Origin: Ga0077527 sp038144955
Lineage (GTDB): Bacteria > Pseudomonadota > Gammaproteobacteria > Burkholderiales > SG8-41
NCBI GenBank assembly: GCA_038144955.1
Contig: JAYQOT010000007.1
Span: 1-55,844, forward strand
Direction: 5' to 3'
Length of the DNA stretch: 55,844 nucleotides
Shown here: one piece after another, positions 8,053 through 17,902 of the stretch
Layout of the letters: every line of letters starts with the position of its first letter
How positions within the stretch are numbered: position 1 is the first letter of the stretch
The notes under the pieces: generated by a model
What the model saw: the letters and a program-made list of their open reading frames with translations, nothing else
Database searches by the model: none
What the model was told of the DNA's origin: nothing
Position numbers and translations under genes: made by a program

Positions 8053-11000
8053 TTGCGCCTCAAGCAAATAAATCTCGCCGGTTTCAAGTCATTTGTCGAC
8101 CCTACCCACATCCCGGTTCCCGGGCAGCTCGTCGGTGTCGTCGGTCCCAACGGTTGCGGAAAATCCAACATCATCGACGCTGTTCGGTGGGTGCTGGGCG
8201 AGACTTCCGCCAAGCACCTGCGCGGGGCAACGATGCAGGATGTCCTGTTCAACGGTTCGGGTGACCGCAAGCCGGTAAATCGTGCCAGTGTAGAACTGGT
8301 TTTCGACAACAGCCTGGGTAAGGCAGGTGGGCAGTGGGCCAGCTACGCTGAAATCTCCGTCAAACGCGTGCTCGAACGCGACGGCGATTCTTCCTACTAC
8401 ATCAACAACGTCCACGTTCGCCGGCGTGACGTGGCTGACATTTTCCTTGGCACCGGACTCGGCAGTCGCGCTTACGCGATCATCGAGCAGGGCATGATCT
8501 CAAGGGTCATCGAGGCCAAGCCGGAAGAGCTGAGGGTATTTCTGGAGGAGGCGGCAGGGGTTTCCAAGTACAGGGAGCGGCGGCGCGAGACAGAATTGCG
8601 GCTGCGTGATACCCGTGAAAATCTCGCCCGGGTCGAGGATATCCGCCAGGAACTGGACAAACAGCTTGCCCATCTGCAAAACCAGGCGGAAATAGCGACC
8701 CGCTATCATGAGCTGCAGCGGCAGGTGACAGGCACCCAGCACATGCTCTGGTATGTGCGGCGGCAGGAATCAGCGGCCACCCGCAACCGCCATGCCCGCG
8801 AGATCGAGCGACTGGGAACCGAGCTTGAGGCGGAAACTGCCAATTTGCGCGAGGCCGAGCGTCGGCTTGAGGAGTTGCGCAACCAGCACTATCGGTGCGG
8901 CGACGAGCTGCACGCGGCACAGGGTGCACTGTATGAAACCAACGCCGAAATCGCCCGCCTGGAGCAGCAGATTTCGCACATCCGTGAGAATCGCAGCCGG
9001 GTGGAGCAACAGATCGGCGGCATACAGAACCAGATGCAGGGACTACAGGGGCAACTGGAGCAGTCCCGGGCTGGCCTTGGCGAATGGCGGGATGAGCTGA
9101 CCCGCGCGGAATCTAAAGTGGCTGCATCCGAAGCACGGGTCGCTGAAGAGCGTGCCAAGCTGCCGGTGGCAGAAAGTACCTGGCGCGCTACCAGTGCGCG
9201 GCGCGACGAATTGCAGCAGGCCGTAGGCCGTGCGGAACAGTCGCGCGAGGTTGAGCAGACAAAAATTTCCCATGCGACGCGTGTGCTCGAGCAGCTTGCA
9301 ATGCGCAATTCCCGCTTGCACGAAGAGCAGAACAATCTTGAGAAGCCCGATACCGAGGCCTTGCTCGGACTGGAAGAAAAAATTGCCGCTGCCGCCGCAG
9401 AGTTGGAGAAACTGCGCGGCGCACTGGCCGATAGAGAGCGTGCGCTGCCAGAGCACGAGAAGCTGCTTGAGCAAAGGACTGAAGCCGTTGACCTGGCTGC
9501 GCAATTGGTCGCAGCCATGGAGTCTCGCCTGGAGACGCTGCGTCAGTTGCAGGAAAAGCTGGTGCACGGCGCGGACATGGATGGCTGGATCACGGCGCAG
9601 GGTCTGGACGGGGCGGCACGGGTATGGCAGGGCATTGCCATTGAAACCGGCTATGAGGATGCCCTTGAGTCCGTGTTGCGTGAGCGTCTGAATGCGGTGC
9701 TGGTCGAGGGGCTGGATTCCTGTGGTCGCTGGTCGGATGGCATGCCGCCGGGCAAGCTCGCGGTAGCGGAGTCCGGAGGTGCGGCAGGGGAGTCGACGGC
9801 ATCACAGCCCGGAGATGCAGTCCCGCTGTCGCGCTATGTCACCTGCCGCAACCCGGCACTGACGTCGGCCCTGGGTGACTGGCTGCACGGCGCTTATGTC
9901 GTCGAGAACCTGGCGGCCGGTCTGGCATTGCGCGGCAATTTGGGCCCGGGCATGGTGCTGGTTTCGCGGGACGGTTATCTGTTTACCCGTCATACGCTCA
10001 CATTTCATGCGCCTGACTCCGAACTGCACGGCGTTCTGTCGCGGCAACGTGAAATCGAAACCCTGGCTGGTGAGGTGGCGGCGCGCAAAGACGAGCTTGC
10101 AGCCCTGCGCACTGCGGCAGAGGAGCAGGAATCCAGGATAGCCGAGGAACGAGTGTCTCTTGCCGGTGCCAGGGACGAAGTCGCCCGCTGCCAGCATCAT
10201 CATCACGCGTTGCAGGTCGAGGGTGTGCGGCTGACCGAGCAGACTCAGCGACTGACGCAGCGCGGGGAGCAGATCGCGGCCGAGATCGCCGAGATTGCAG
10301 GTCAGATTGAGGCCGAAACGCTGCAAAAAGAGGAAGCAGCGCGCAATCTGGCACGTCATGGCGAGGAAGCCGGAGGATTTGCCCGCGAGCTGGCAATGGC
10401 CGCTGATCTGTTCAGCCGTGCCCAGGCGGTGCTTGATGGGCAGCGCGAGAGCGTGCAACAGGCGGATCGTGAATTGCAGGAGTCGGTGTTCCAGGTCAAG
10501 GGGGCGACGGGCAAGATAGATGAAATAGAACGGTCCATTGCCGTCGCGAACGAATCGCTGACCCGGCTGCAACAGTCACTGTCTTCCGAGCAGGAAGCAC
10601 TGTCGCGTCTCGACGAAGCCCCCTGGCAAAGCCAGTTGCAGATTGCCCTGTCGCTGCGCGCAACCCGTGAGCAGGCTCTGGCGCAGGCACGCGATGCCCT
10701 GGAGGCAACCGAGGCGCAACTGAAGGAAATCGATCAGCAGCGCATGACTGTTGAGCAGAAGCTGGGGCCGCTGCGTGACCGTATTAATGAAGTAAAGCTC
10801 AAGGAGCAGGAAGCGCGGATCAATGAGGAACAATACGCGCAGCAGCTGATCGAGGCATCGGCCAACGAGGAGGAACTAGCACAGGCGCTGGCCAAAGGCA
10901 CGCGCTCCGGTTCACTGCAGTCCGAAATCAACCGTCTGAACGAGGAAATCAAGTCACTGGGTGCTGTCAATCTGGCTGCGCTTGAGGAACTGGAGGCGGC

Positions 11001-11577
11001 GAGGGAGCGCAAGAACTATCTCGATGCGCAATCAGCCGACCTGACGGCGGCGATGAATACCCTGGAAGATGCGATTCGTCGAATCGACCGTGAAACACGG
11101 GAGCGACTGCAGTCCACGTTCGATGAAGTCAACGGCCATTTTGGAAAGCTGTTTCCGGCGCTGTTCGGGGGTGGCAATGCCAGGCTGGTGCTGACTGGGG
11201 AAGAAATCCTCGACGCCGGCATCCAGGTCATTGCCCAGCCGCCTGGAAAGAAGAACAGCTCGATCCATCTGCTTTCAGGCGGAGAGAAGGCGCTGACCGC
11301 AATGTCCCTGGTATTTTCCATTTTCAGGCTGAACCCGGCACCCTTCTGCATGCTGGACGAGGTTGACGCACCGCTGGACGATCATAATACGGGTCGTTTC
11401 TGCGAACTGGTGAAAACCATGTCCGAGCAGTCGCAGTTCGTGTTCATCAGTCACAACAAGATCACCATGGAGATTGCCAACCAGTTGCTGGGCATTACCA
11501 TGCAGGAACCCGGGGTGTCGCGCGTGGTCGCTGTTGATATCGATGCCGCGATGAAACTGACGGAAGAGGCGGCGTGA
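8053..11577 (+). CDS. smc: Chromosome segregation protein SMC
   Basis: Condensin ATPase of about 1174 residues. The head halves carry Walker A GPNGCGKSN (31-39) near the N-terminus and the signature LLSGGEKALTAM plus Walker B MLDEVDAPLDD near the C-terminus. Between them are two long Glu/Arg/Gln-rich coiled coils flanking a globular hinge at roughly residues 510-650 (from DGWITAQGLDGAARVWQGIA). The start is taken as TTG at 8053 because it gives MRLKQINLAGFKSFVDPT, the usual N-terminus; an upstream in-frame TTG at 8011 would add 14 atypical residues. Neither has a clear Shine-Dalgarno. It is followed after 14 bases by zipA. Confidence 0.95.
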   Translation: MRLKQINLAGFKSFVDPTHIPVPGQLVGVVGPNGCGKSNIIDAVRWVLGETSAKHLRGATMQDVLFNGSGDRKPVNRASVELVFDNSLGKAGGQWASYAEISVKRVLERDGDSSYYINNVHVRRRDVADIFLGTGLGSRAYAIIEQGMISRVIEAKPEELRVFLEEAAGVSKYRERRRETELRLRDTRENLARVEDIRQELDKQLAHLQNQAEIATRYHELQRQVTGTQHMLWYVRRQESAATRNRHAREIERLGTELEAETANLREAERRLEELRNQHYRCGDELHAAQGALYETNAEIARLEQQISHIRENRSRVEQQIGGIQNQMQGLQGQLEQSRAGLGEWRDELTRAESKVAASEARVAEERAKLPVAESTWRATSARRDELQQAVGRAEQSREVEQTKISHATRVLEQLAMRNSRLHEEQNNLEKPDTEALLGLEEKIAAAAAELEKLRGALADRERALPEHEKLLEQRTEAVDLAAQLVAAMESRLETLRQLQEKLVHGADMDGWITAQGLDGAARVWQGIAIETGYEDALESVLRERLNAVLVEGLDSCGRWSDGMPPGKLAVAESGGAAGESTASQPGDAVPLSRYVTCRNPALTSALGDWLHGAYVVENLAAGLALRGNLGPGMVLVSRDGYLFTRHTLTFHAPDSELHGVLSRQREIETLAGEVAARKDELAALRTAAEEQESRIAEERVSLAGARDEVARCQHHHHALQVEGVRLTEQTQRLTQRGEQIAAEIAEIAGQIEAETLQKEEAARNLARHGEEAGGFARELAMAADLFSRAQAVLDGQRESVQQADRELQESVFQVKGATGKIDEIERSIAVANESLTRLQQSLSSEQEALSRLDEAPWQSQLQIALSLRATREQALAQARDALEATEAQLKEIDQQRMTVEQKLGPLRDRINEVKLKEQEARINEEQYAQQLIEASANEEELAQALAKGTRSGSLQSEINRLNEEIKSLGAVNLAALEELEAARERKNYLDAQSADLTAAMNTLEDAIRRIDRETRERLQSTFDEVNGHFGKLFPALFGGGNARLVLTGEEILDAGIQVIAQPPGKKNSSIHLLSGGEKALTAMSLVFSIFRLNPAPFCMLDEVDAPLDDHNTGRFCELVKTMSEQSQFVFISHNKITMEIANQLLGITMQEPGVSRVVAVDIDAAMKLTEEAA

Positions 11578-11591
11578 AAGGCTGATCGACC

Positions 11592-12671
11592 ATGAGCGAC
11601 CTGCAGATTGCGCTGGCGGTTCTCGGGGTCCTGGTGATCGGTGCCGTGTACGCCTTCAATATCTGGCAGGAACGGAAACTGAGGCAAAGGCTGGAAAGTG
11701 CCTTTGCGGATGATCGCGAAGATGTATTGCTCAAGGAACCGGACGAGGCAGCTGCCCGCATAGAGCCGCGACTCGGTGACGGCGCTTCAGGGCAGGGCGG
11801 ATTTGACAGTCCTCCGCAGCACGCCGCTTCTGTCACATCAGGGGTTTCCCCGGACGGAGCAGATTCCGAAATTGAGTATGTCGTTGAAATCAGCCTCGAG
11901 GACTCTGCCGGCGCCAGCGATCTGCATGAATTGCATTCGCATATTTCGGCCTTCGGCAAGCCCGCCCGTTTGCTGGCATGGGATGCAAGGGCAAAGTCAT
12001 GGCGCGTTCTCGGCAGAAATGATGATGCGCGCAGTTCCAAATTCCAGGTGGCACTGCTGCTGGTCAATCGCTCGGGGCCCGTGCATGCGCCGCAACTCGG
12101 CGGGTTCTTTGATGCGGTACAGGAGTGGGCTTCACATCACGATGGCTCGGTTGCCGCGATGGAGCAGTCCGCGGCGCTCGAAATTGCACGCGATCTGGAC
12201 ACCTTCTGCGGCAATGTTGATGTTGCGATCAGCCTCAATGTCGTGGCGCAGCCCGGATCCGCCTTTGCCGGCGACCAGATTGCCGCTGCTGCGGATGAAG
12301 CTGGATTCATGCTCGAGTCAGACGGAGTTTTTCACTGGCGGGACGAGGACGACAACACCCTGTTCACCATGGAAAATCATGAAAACGAACCGTTCGAGGC
12401 GGAACGCCTGACGGCCATGCAGACCGCGGGGCTGACGCTGCTGCTGGATGTGCCGCACATTGCGCGCGGCGAAGAGGCGCTAGAAAAAATGGCGGACATT
12501 GCAGGTGAACTGGCCGCGGCATTGGGTGGATTTGTGGTTGATGACAACCGTGTTGCGCTGCAGCCGGTAGCGTTGCAGCGGATCAAGCAGCAGGTCGGCG
12601 AAATCCACCAGGTCATGGCCGAGCACGACATCCCGGCCGGTGGTTTGCGGGCTCAGCGGCTGTTTGCATGA
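11592..12671 (+). CDS. zipA: Cell division protein ZipA (FtsZ-binding)
   Basis: Membrane anchor for FtsZ at the septum. Residues about 5-25 form the single N-terminal transmembrane helix (LQIALAVLGVLVIGAVYAF), followed by a charged linker. The C-terminal half from about residue 100 to 350 is a ZipA C-terminal FtsZ-binding domain (FTMENHENEPF and the LLLDVPHIARG region). Length 359. Its stop overlaps the ligA start (ATGA at 12668-12671); the zipA-ligA pairing is conserved in proteobacteria and supports the call, since the sequence itself is diverged. Confidence 0.87.
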   Translation: MSDLQIALAVLGVLVIGAVYAFNIWQERKLRQRLESAFADDREDVLLKEPDEAAARIEPRLGDGASGQGGFDSPPQHAASVTSGVSPDGADSEIEYVVEISLEDSAGASDLHELHSHISAFGKPARLLAWDARAKSWRVLGRNDDARSSKFQVALLLVNRSGPVHAPQLGGFFDAVQEWASHHDGSVAAMEQSAALEIARDLDTFCGNVDVAISLNVVAQPGSAFAGDQIAAAADEAGFMLESDGVFHWRDEDDNTLFTMENHENEPFEAERLTAMQTAGLTLLLDVPHIARGEEALEKMADIAGELAAALGGFVVDDNRVALQPVALQRIKQQVGEIHQVMAEHDIPAGGLRAQRLFA

Positions 12672-14743
12672 CGCAGGATGCGATGATCGAGCGCGTCAGG
12701 CGACTGCGCGCGGAAATCGAACGTCATAATCATCTGTATTACGTGCTCGATGCTCCCGAGGTGGCCGACTCGGAGTATGACCGTCTTTTCCGCGAACTGC
12801 AGCAAATCGAAAGTCTTCACCCCGAACTCGTTACTGCGGATTCGCCGACGCAGCGTGTAGGGGCGGCCCCCCTGGACGCCTTTGAGCAGAGTGAGCATCG
12901 TCAGCCGATGCTTTCCCTGAACAATGCGCTGGATGACGAAGAAGTGGTGGCTTTTGACCGCAGGGTGCGCGAGTTGCTGGAGGTCGAGGAGGTCGAGTAC
13001 GCTGCCGAACCGAAATTTGATGGCTTGGCAATCAACCTGGTCTACGAAAAGGGCTTGTTTGTCCAGGGGGCGACCCGGGGGGACGGCTATACCGGCGAGG
13101 ATGTGACTGCCAATCTGCGCACCGTGGGCTCGATACCGCTGCGCCTGCGCATCGATGATCCGCCCGATCTGCTGGAAATCCGCGGTGAAGTACTGATGTT
13201 GCGGGCTGATTTCGAACGTCTGAATGCCCAGCAGCAGGCGCGCGGCGAGAAACTCTTCGTCAATCCGCGCAATGCCGCCGCAGGCTCCCTGAGGCAACTG
13301 GATCCGCGAATTACCGCGACTCGCAAGCTGACATTCTTCGCCTATGGGATGGGTGCGTCCGATGGCTATACCGCCCCCGGGAAGATATCTGAAGTAATTG
13401 ATTATATTGAGAAAGGTGGTTTCCGCCCGGTCCGTGAACGATCCGTGGTGCGCGGCGTCGATGGTCTCTTCGACTATTTCGCAGCGATAGGCAGCGCTCG
13501 CGCCGATCTGCCCTATGACATCGATGGTGTGGTCTACAAGGTCAACAGTCTGGCGGACCAGCGGCGACTGGGTTTCGTGGCCCGGGCTCCGCGTTTTGCG
13601 GTGGCTCACAAATTTCCTGCCGAGGAAGCCGCCAGCGTGGTGGTGGATATCGATGTCCAGGTCGGTCGCACCGGAGTGCTGACACCGGTGGCGCGGCTGC
13701 AGCCGGTGTTTGTCGGCGGCGTGACGGTGACCAACGCGACATTGCATAACCTGGATCAGGTGCGGGCCAAGGATGTGCATGCGGGAGATACCGTGATCGT
13801 CCGGCGGGCAGGGGATGTGATCCCGGAAGTGGTCAGGGTCGTTCTTGAAAAAAGGCCGGCGCAGGTCAGGCAGTTCGATATGCCGGAGAAATGCCCGGTT
13901 TGCCAGTCCCGCGTCGAGCGTATCGACAGTGAATCGGCATACCGCTGCACGGGAGGACTGTACTGTGCTGCGCAACGCAAGCAGGCCTTGCTGCACTTTG
14001 CGTCACGTCGTGCGATGGACATCGAAGGCCTGGGCGAGAAACTCGTGGACCAGCTGGTCGACAAGGGCCTGGTCCATACGCCTGCTGATCTTTATCGTCT
14101 GCAGTCCGCAAAGATTGCAGGGCTTGAACGCATGGCAGAAAAATCGGCGGACAATTTGATCACCGCCATTGCCCGGAGCAGGAACACGACACTGGCGCGT
14201 TTCATTTTTGCCTTGGGCGTTTATCATGTAGGGGAAGAGGTTTCACGCCTGCTGGCGCGCCACTTCGGCGAACTGGATGCGCTGCTCCAGGCTGACTGGG
14301 ATGAACTGATTGCCGAGAAGGAACGCTTGCAGAAGGAAAACGCGAAGCGACGTGCCAAGGGTGCCGAGATCGATGAACAGTTGCTACCGGGAATCGGCCC
14401 TGAAATCATGCGCAGCGTTGCCAACTTCCTCGCACAGTCCCATAACCGCGAGGTGATTGAGCAACTGGTCGGCAGCGGCCTCGTTTTCAGGAAAGAGAAG
14501 GCTGCAACTGCGGGAGGGCTTACCGGCAAGACCTTCGTACTGACCGGAACTCTGCCCGGTATGTCCCGGGATGAGGCCAAGCTGCGGATCGAGACAGCCG
14601 GCGGAAAGGTATCCGGCAGTGTCTCGAAAAAAACGGATTATGTGGTGGCCGGTGACGAGGCGGGGAGCAAGCTCGACAAGGCACGTGCCCTGGGAGTGGC
14701 GGTCATCGATGAGCAGCAGTTGCTGCAAATGCTGGAAACATGA
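12668..14743 (+). CDS. ligA: NAD-dependent DNA ligase
   Basis: Seals nicks using NAD+. Domain order is complete: domain Ia (HNHLYYVLDAPEVADSEYDRL), the adenylation domain with active-site K116 in KFDG (116-119), OB fold (GRTGVLTPVARLQPV), four-cysteine zinc finger beginning CPVCQSRVERI, helix-hairpin-helix repeats, and a C-terminal BRCT domain (TFVLTGTLPGMSRDEAKLRIE). Length 691, normal. It shares ATGA with zipA at its start. The next gene, galU, overlaps or follows immediately. Confidence 0.98.
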   Translation: MTQDAMIERVRRLRAEIERHNHLYYVLDAPEVADSEYDRLFRELQQIESLHPELVTADSPTQRVGAAPLDAFEQSEHRQPMLSLNNALDDEEVVAFDRRVRELLEVEEVEYAAEPKFDGLAINLVYEKGLFVQGATRGDGYTGEDVTANLRTVGSIPLRLRIDDPPDLLEIRGEVLMLRADFERLNAQQQARGEKLFVNPRNAAAGSLRQLDPRITATRKLTFFAYGMGASDGYTAPGKISEVIDYIEKGGFRPVRERSVVRGVDGLFDYFAAIGSARADLPYDIDGVVYKVNSLADQRRLGFVARAPRFAVAHKFPAEEAASVVVDIDVQVGRTGVLTPVARLQPVFVGGVTVTNATLHNLDQVRAKDVHAGDTVIVRRAGDVIPEVVRVVLEKRPAQVRQFDMPEKCPVCQSRVERIDSESAYRCTGGLYCAAQRKQALLHFASRRAMDIEGLGEKLVDQLVDKGLVHTPADLYRLQSAKIAGLERMAEKSADNLITAIARSRNTTLARFIFALGVYHVGEEVSRLLARHFGELDALLQADWDELIAEKERLQKENAKRRAKGAEIDEQLLPGIGPEIMRSVANFLAQSHNREVIEQLVGSGLVFRKEKAATAGGLTGKTFVLTGTLPGMSRDEAKLRIETAGGKVSGSVSKKTDYVVAGDEAGSKLDKARALGVAVIDEQQLLQMLET

Positions 14744-14766
14744 CCACGGGAGTGGAGGAGTATTCG

Positions 14767-15636
14767 ATGCAGACGGTGCGCAAAGCGGTTTTTCCGGTGG
14801 CGGGCCTGGGTACCCGTTTTCTTCCTGCTACCAAGGCCAGTCCCAAGGAAATGCTGCCCGTAGTGGACAAGCCGCTGATCCAGTACGCTGTTGAAGAGGC
14901 TGTTGCGGCCGGGATTACAGAACTGATATTCGTTACTGGTCGCGGCAAGCGTGCGATCGAAGATCATTTCGATCAGGCCGTGGAACTGGAATTGGCTCTC
15001 ATCCGTTCCGGCCGCAAGCGGCAACTTGAGGAGGTTCGCGGCATTCTGCTCTCCGGCGTGAATTGTGTTTTTGTGCGACAGGCCCAGGCACTGGGGCTGG
15101 GGCATGCGGTGCTGTGCGCGCGTTCCGCCGTTGGCGATGAGCCATTTGCCGTTCTGCTGGCCGATGACCTGATTGATGCACGGGTGCCGGTGCTTAAACA
15201 GATGACCAGTCTTTACCGTTCCCGTCAATCAGCAATGGTGGCCGTTGAACGCGTACCCCGCTCGGAGATATCACGCTATGGCGTTGTTGCAATACCCCCG
15301 CGCTCGAAATCTCCGCATCTCATCAAAGGCATAGTCGAGAAACCCGTGCCATCCCGGGCACCTTCGCTGCTGGGGGTGGTCGGTCGTTACATTTTGACCC
15401 CTCAGATATTCAGCGAGTTGGAGCGCGGGGCAGCGGGTGCCGGCGGGGAAATCCAGCTGACTGATGCGATTGCGCGGCTTCAACGCAGCGAATCAGTGCT
15501 GGCATACGAATTTGAAGGTACGCGTTTTGATTGCGGCGACAAGTTGGGTTACCTGCAGGCCAATGTTGAGCTGGGCATGAAGCATCCTGAAATCGGCCGC
15601 GCCTTTCGCGCCTATTGGAAAAAAGTCCGAACCTGA
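14767..15636 (+). CDS. galU: UTP--glucose-1-phosphate uridylyltransferase
   Basis: Makes UDP-glucose for polysaccharide and lipopolysaccharide synthesis. The nucleotidyltransferase motif GLGTRFLPATKASPKEMLPV lies near the N-terminus, with the LLADDLID metal/sugar-nucleotide region and the IVEKP lysine motif further on. The ATG at 14767 is preferred (289 residues) because it is preceded by GGAGGAG and gives the family start; an upstream ATG at 14740 overlaps the ligA stop as ATGA but lacks a ribosome site and adds nine atypical residues. Confidence 0.94.
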   Translation: MQTVRKAVFPVAGLGTRFLPATKASPKEMLPVVDKPLIQYAVEEAVAAGITELIFVTGRGKRAIEDHFDQAVELELALIRSGRKRQLEEVRGILLSGVNCVFVRQAQALGLGHAVLCARSAVGDEPFAVLLADDLIDARVPVLKQMTSLYRSRQSAMVAVERVPRSEISRYGVVAIPPRSKSPHLIKGIVEKPVPSRAPSLLGVVGRYILTPQIFSELERGAAGAGGEIQLTDAIARLQRSESVLAYEFEGTRFDCGDKLGYLQANVELGMKHPEIGRAFRAYWKKVRT

Positions 15637-15699
15637 AAGATGGCAGCCTAATATCACCATGTGCTAATATTTCTCAGGGGTTTGATAAAGGGGTTAAAA

Positions 15700-16068
15700 A
15701 TGGCAAATAAACTATTGATTATTATGGTAAATACGGATCCGGCCAATGGGTCGGAACTGGGCGCGCCGTTTTTCCAGGCAACTGTGGCAGCGGCGATGGA
15801 TTATGAGGTGGAAGTCATCCTGACCGCCCGTGCCGGGGAACTGGCCAAGAAGGGTGTCGCGGAAAAACTCTACGTCAAGGATGGTTCTCCAAAAAGCGTC
15901 TACGACTTCATCAAGGACGCGCATGAGGCCGGCGTACAGTTCAAGGTCTGCACGCCCACACTCGATCTGTGGGGAGATGACCTGATTCCTGAAATCGGCG
16001 AAACCGTCGGCGGTGCTTACGTCATCGAACAGGCGATGGACGACGACGTCGTCACCTTTACGTATTGA
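15700..16068 (+). CDS. DsrE/DsrF-like family protein
   Basis: A 122-residue single-domain protein of the DsrE-like fold (LLIIMVNTDPANGSELGAPFFQATVAAA; GVQFKVCTPTLDLWG). DsrE-type proteins include sulfur-relay carriers that hold sulfur on a conserved cysteine; here there is a single cysteine, C84, in the place where many family members have their active cysteine. The start chosen is the ATG giving MANKLLIIMV, ten bases after a GGGG; an upstream in-frame GTG at 15661 would add 13 residues. It shares TTGA with the downstream phosphoribosyltransferase. A precise function cannot be read from sequence. Confidence 0.8.
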   Translation: MANKLLIIMVNTDPANGSELGAPFFQATVAAAMDYEVEVILTARAGELAKKGVAEKLYVKDGSPKSVYDFIKDAHEAGVQFKVCTPTLDLWGDDLIPEIGETVGGAYVIEQAMDDDVVTFTY

Positions 16069-16625
16069 AAAATCAACCCGGTTCAGCAGACGCGGAGGCG
16101 CTACTCGCCCGGGCCGAACTGCTGTTGACACCCGATGCCGTGCTCGAAGCAGTGCGCCGGGTTGGTGGCGAGATAACAGCTGTCGCGAAAGGGCACAACC
16201 CCCTGGTGCTGGCCGTGATGCGAGGCGGCGTGGTATTCGCCGGGCATCTTCTTCCGTTGCTCGTCTTTCCGCTAGATTTCGACTACGTCGATGCCACCCG
16301 TTATGGTGCGCAAACCAGCGGAGGCCAGCTCAAGTGGCGTGTTGACATTCCGGATGGGGTCCGGGGGCGGACAGTAGTGGTTGTTGATGACATACTCGAT
16401 GCGGGCACCACTTTGGCAGCGATACGCGCCAGATTGCTGGAGATGGGTGCGGCTAAGGTCTGGCTTGCTGTATTTGCCGACAAGAAAACAGGGCGCAGCA
16501 AGCCGGTGGCTGCCGATTTCGTCGGCGTTTCCGTGCCGGATCGATTCGTGTTCGGGTTTGGCATGGATATCAGGGGCATGTGGCGTAACTTGCCGGCGGT
16601 GTATGCTCTAAATCCGAATGACTGA
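16065..16625 (+). CDS. hpt: Hypoxanthine(-guanine) phosphoribosyltransferase
   Basis: Type I phosphoribosyltransferase with the PRPP-binding motif VVVVDDILDAGTTLAAI and an N-terminal VLAVMRGGVVFAG loop typical of the HPRT group; it would convert hypoxanthine plus PRPP to IMP. Length 186. The start is TTG inside the stop of the preceding gene (TTGA, 16065-16068). The adjacent downstream gene encodes a nucleoside phosphorylase expected to release hypoxanthine, which fits the assignment. Guanine use is possible but not distinguishable here. Confidence 0.83.
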   Translation: MKNQPGSADAEALLARAELLLTPDAVLEAVRRVGGEITAVAKGHNPLVLAVMRGGVVFAGHLLPLLVFPLDFDYVDATRYGAQTSGGQLKWRVDIPDGVRGRTVVVVDDILDAGTTLAAIRARLLEMGAAKVWLAVFADKKTGRSKPVAADFVGVSVPDRFVFGFGMDIRGMWRNLPAVYALNPND

Positions 16626-16639
16626 ACCGGACTCGGCAA

Positions 16640-17371
16640 ATGTTGGGCATCATTGGCGGCAGCGGTCTCGACTGCATCGCTGAACTCGAAATCGAATCAC
16701 GACTGGCCGTCACCACGCCATATGGCCAGCCTTCAGCACCACTGGCAGCAGGCCGACTCCATGGCAAAAGGGTGATTTTCCTGCCCCGCCATGGCGAAAC
16801 GCATTCGATAGCGCCACATCGCATCAATTACCGCGCCAACCTTTGGGCTCTGCATGCGCAGGGGGTCCGCGACGTGGTTGCGGTTTGCGCTGTCGGTGGC
16901 ATCAATCCTGTCATGAGTACCGGTACCTTGCTAGTGCCGGATCAGATCATCGATTACACCAGCAGCAGAGAATCGACCTTTTTCGACGGTGTGGATCATC
17001 CCCTGACGCATGTTGATTTCACGCTTCCGTTCAACATGCCTCTCCGCCAACGGTTGATTCAGGCAGGTAAGGTCTCAGGTCACCAGCTTCATGACGGCGG
17101 TACCTATGGTGCAACCCAGGGCCCGCGGCTGGAAACCGCAGCGGAAATCAACCGGATGGAGCGTGATGGTGCGGATGTCGTCGGCATGACCGGCATGCCC
17201 GAAGCCGTCCTCGCGCGTGAGTTGCAGCTAGGTTATGCGATGCTGGCCGTTGTCATCAATGCAGCGGCAGGCCGTGGCGACAATGCGACGGGCATCAGCA
17301 TGGAGGCCGCGCATGCCGCTGCCGAGATTGCGATGACGAAGGTTCGTGCCGTGCTGAACGTTCTGGCATAA
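16640..17371 (+). CDS. S-methyl-5'-thioinosine phosphorylase (MTAP/PNP family)
   Basis: Trimeric purine nucleoside phosphorylase-2 family enzyme (243 residues). Phosphate-binding GGSGL is at the N-terminus, FLPRHGETH follows, and the base-site region TQGPRLET/VGMTGMPEA is complete. The sequence resembles the Pseudomonas PA3004-type methylthioinosine phosphorylase (INYRANLWAL, DQIIDYTSSRES) more than classical MTA phosphorylase. The expected reaction is methylthioinosine plus phosphate giving methylthioribose-1-phosphate and hypoxanthine, which the upstream hpt product could salvage. A 5'-methylthioadenosine substrate cannot be excluded. Confidence 0.8.
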   Translation: MLGIIGGSGLDCIAELEIESRLAVTTPYGQPSAPLAAGRLHGKRVIFLPRHGETHSIAPHRINYRANLWALHAQGVRDVVAVCAVGGINPVMSTGTLLVPDQIIDYTSSRESTFFDGVDHPLTHVDFTLPFNMPLRQRLIQAGKVSGHQLHDGGTYGATQGPRLETAAEINRMERDGADVVGMTGMPEAVLARELQLGYAMLAVVINAAAGRGDNATGISMEAAHAAAEIAMTKVRAVLNVLA

Positions 17372-17375
17372 CCCG

Positions 17376-17902
17376 ATGGCCGTCCGCCAGGTATTGCGGA
17401 TGGGTGATCCACGGCTGCAGCGGATCGCCCTCCCGGTAGAAAATCCCGGCACGGAGGAAATCCGCTCGTTATTGCAGGACATGCAGGACACCATGTCAGC
17501 GCTGGATGGTGCAGGTTTGGCGGCGCCGCAGATAGGTGTGAGTCTGCGCGTCGTCATTTTTGGTCTTGCGTCGAATCCCCGCTATCCCGACGCCGAACCG
17601 GTTCCGCTGACGGTATTGATCAATCCCAGGATTACGATTCTGGATGCCGAACAAGAAGAGGGATGGGAAGGTTGCCTCTCGGTTCCTGGTCTGCGCGGAC
17701 TGGTTCCCAGGTACCGCCGTATGCGTTATCAGGGGATCGATGCCGCCGGCAATGCAATTGACCGCAGCGTTGAAGGTTTCCATGCGCGGGTGGTACAGCA
17801 TGAATGCGATCATCTCGACGGGATTCTCTATCCCATGCGCATGCCGGACCTGAGCCGTTTAGGATTTACCGAAGAACTGTTCCCGGGGCAGCCTCCGGTT
17901 GC
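17376..17902 (+). CDS. def: Peptide deformylase, 3' end lost in assembly gap
   Basis: Removes the formyl group from nascent N-terminal methionine. All three family motifs are present: GAGLAAPQ (45-52), EGCLS (98-102) and HECDH (142-146), giving metal ligands C100, H142 and H146 and catalytic E143. The readable part is 175 full codons; family members of this type are about 175-180 residues, so only a few residues and the stop lie in the N-run. It follows the phosphorylase gene by four bases. Downstream glnD is convergent. Confidence 0.92.

Noticed and set aside
9802..10572. Minus-strand open frame opposite smc
   Set aside because: Lies within the coiled coil of SMC and has no family features.
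12653..13996. Long minus-strand open frame (447 codons) opposite ligA
   Set aside because: The encoded sequence resembles no protein, and the plus strand carries a full-length ligase. It is a shadow frame in GC-rich DNA.
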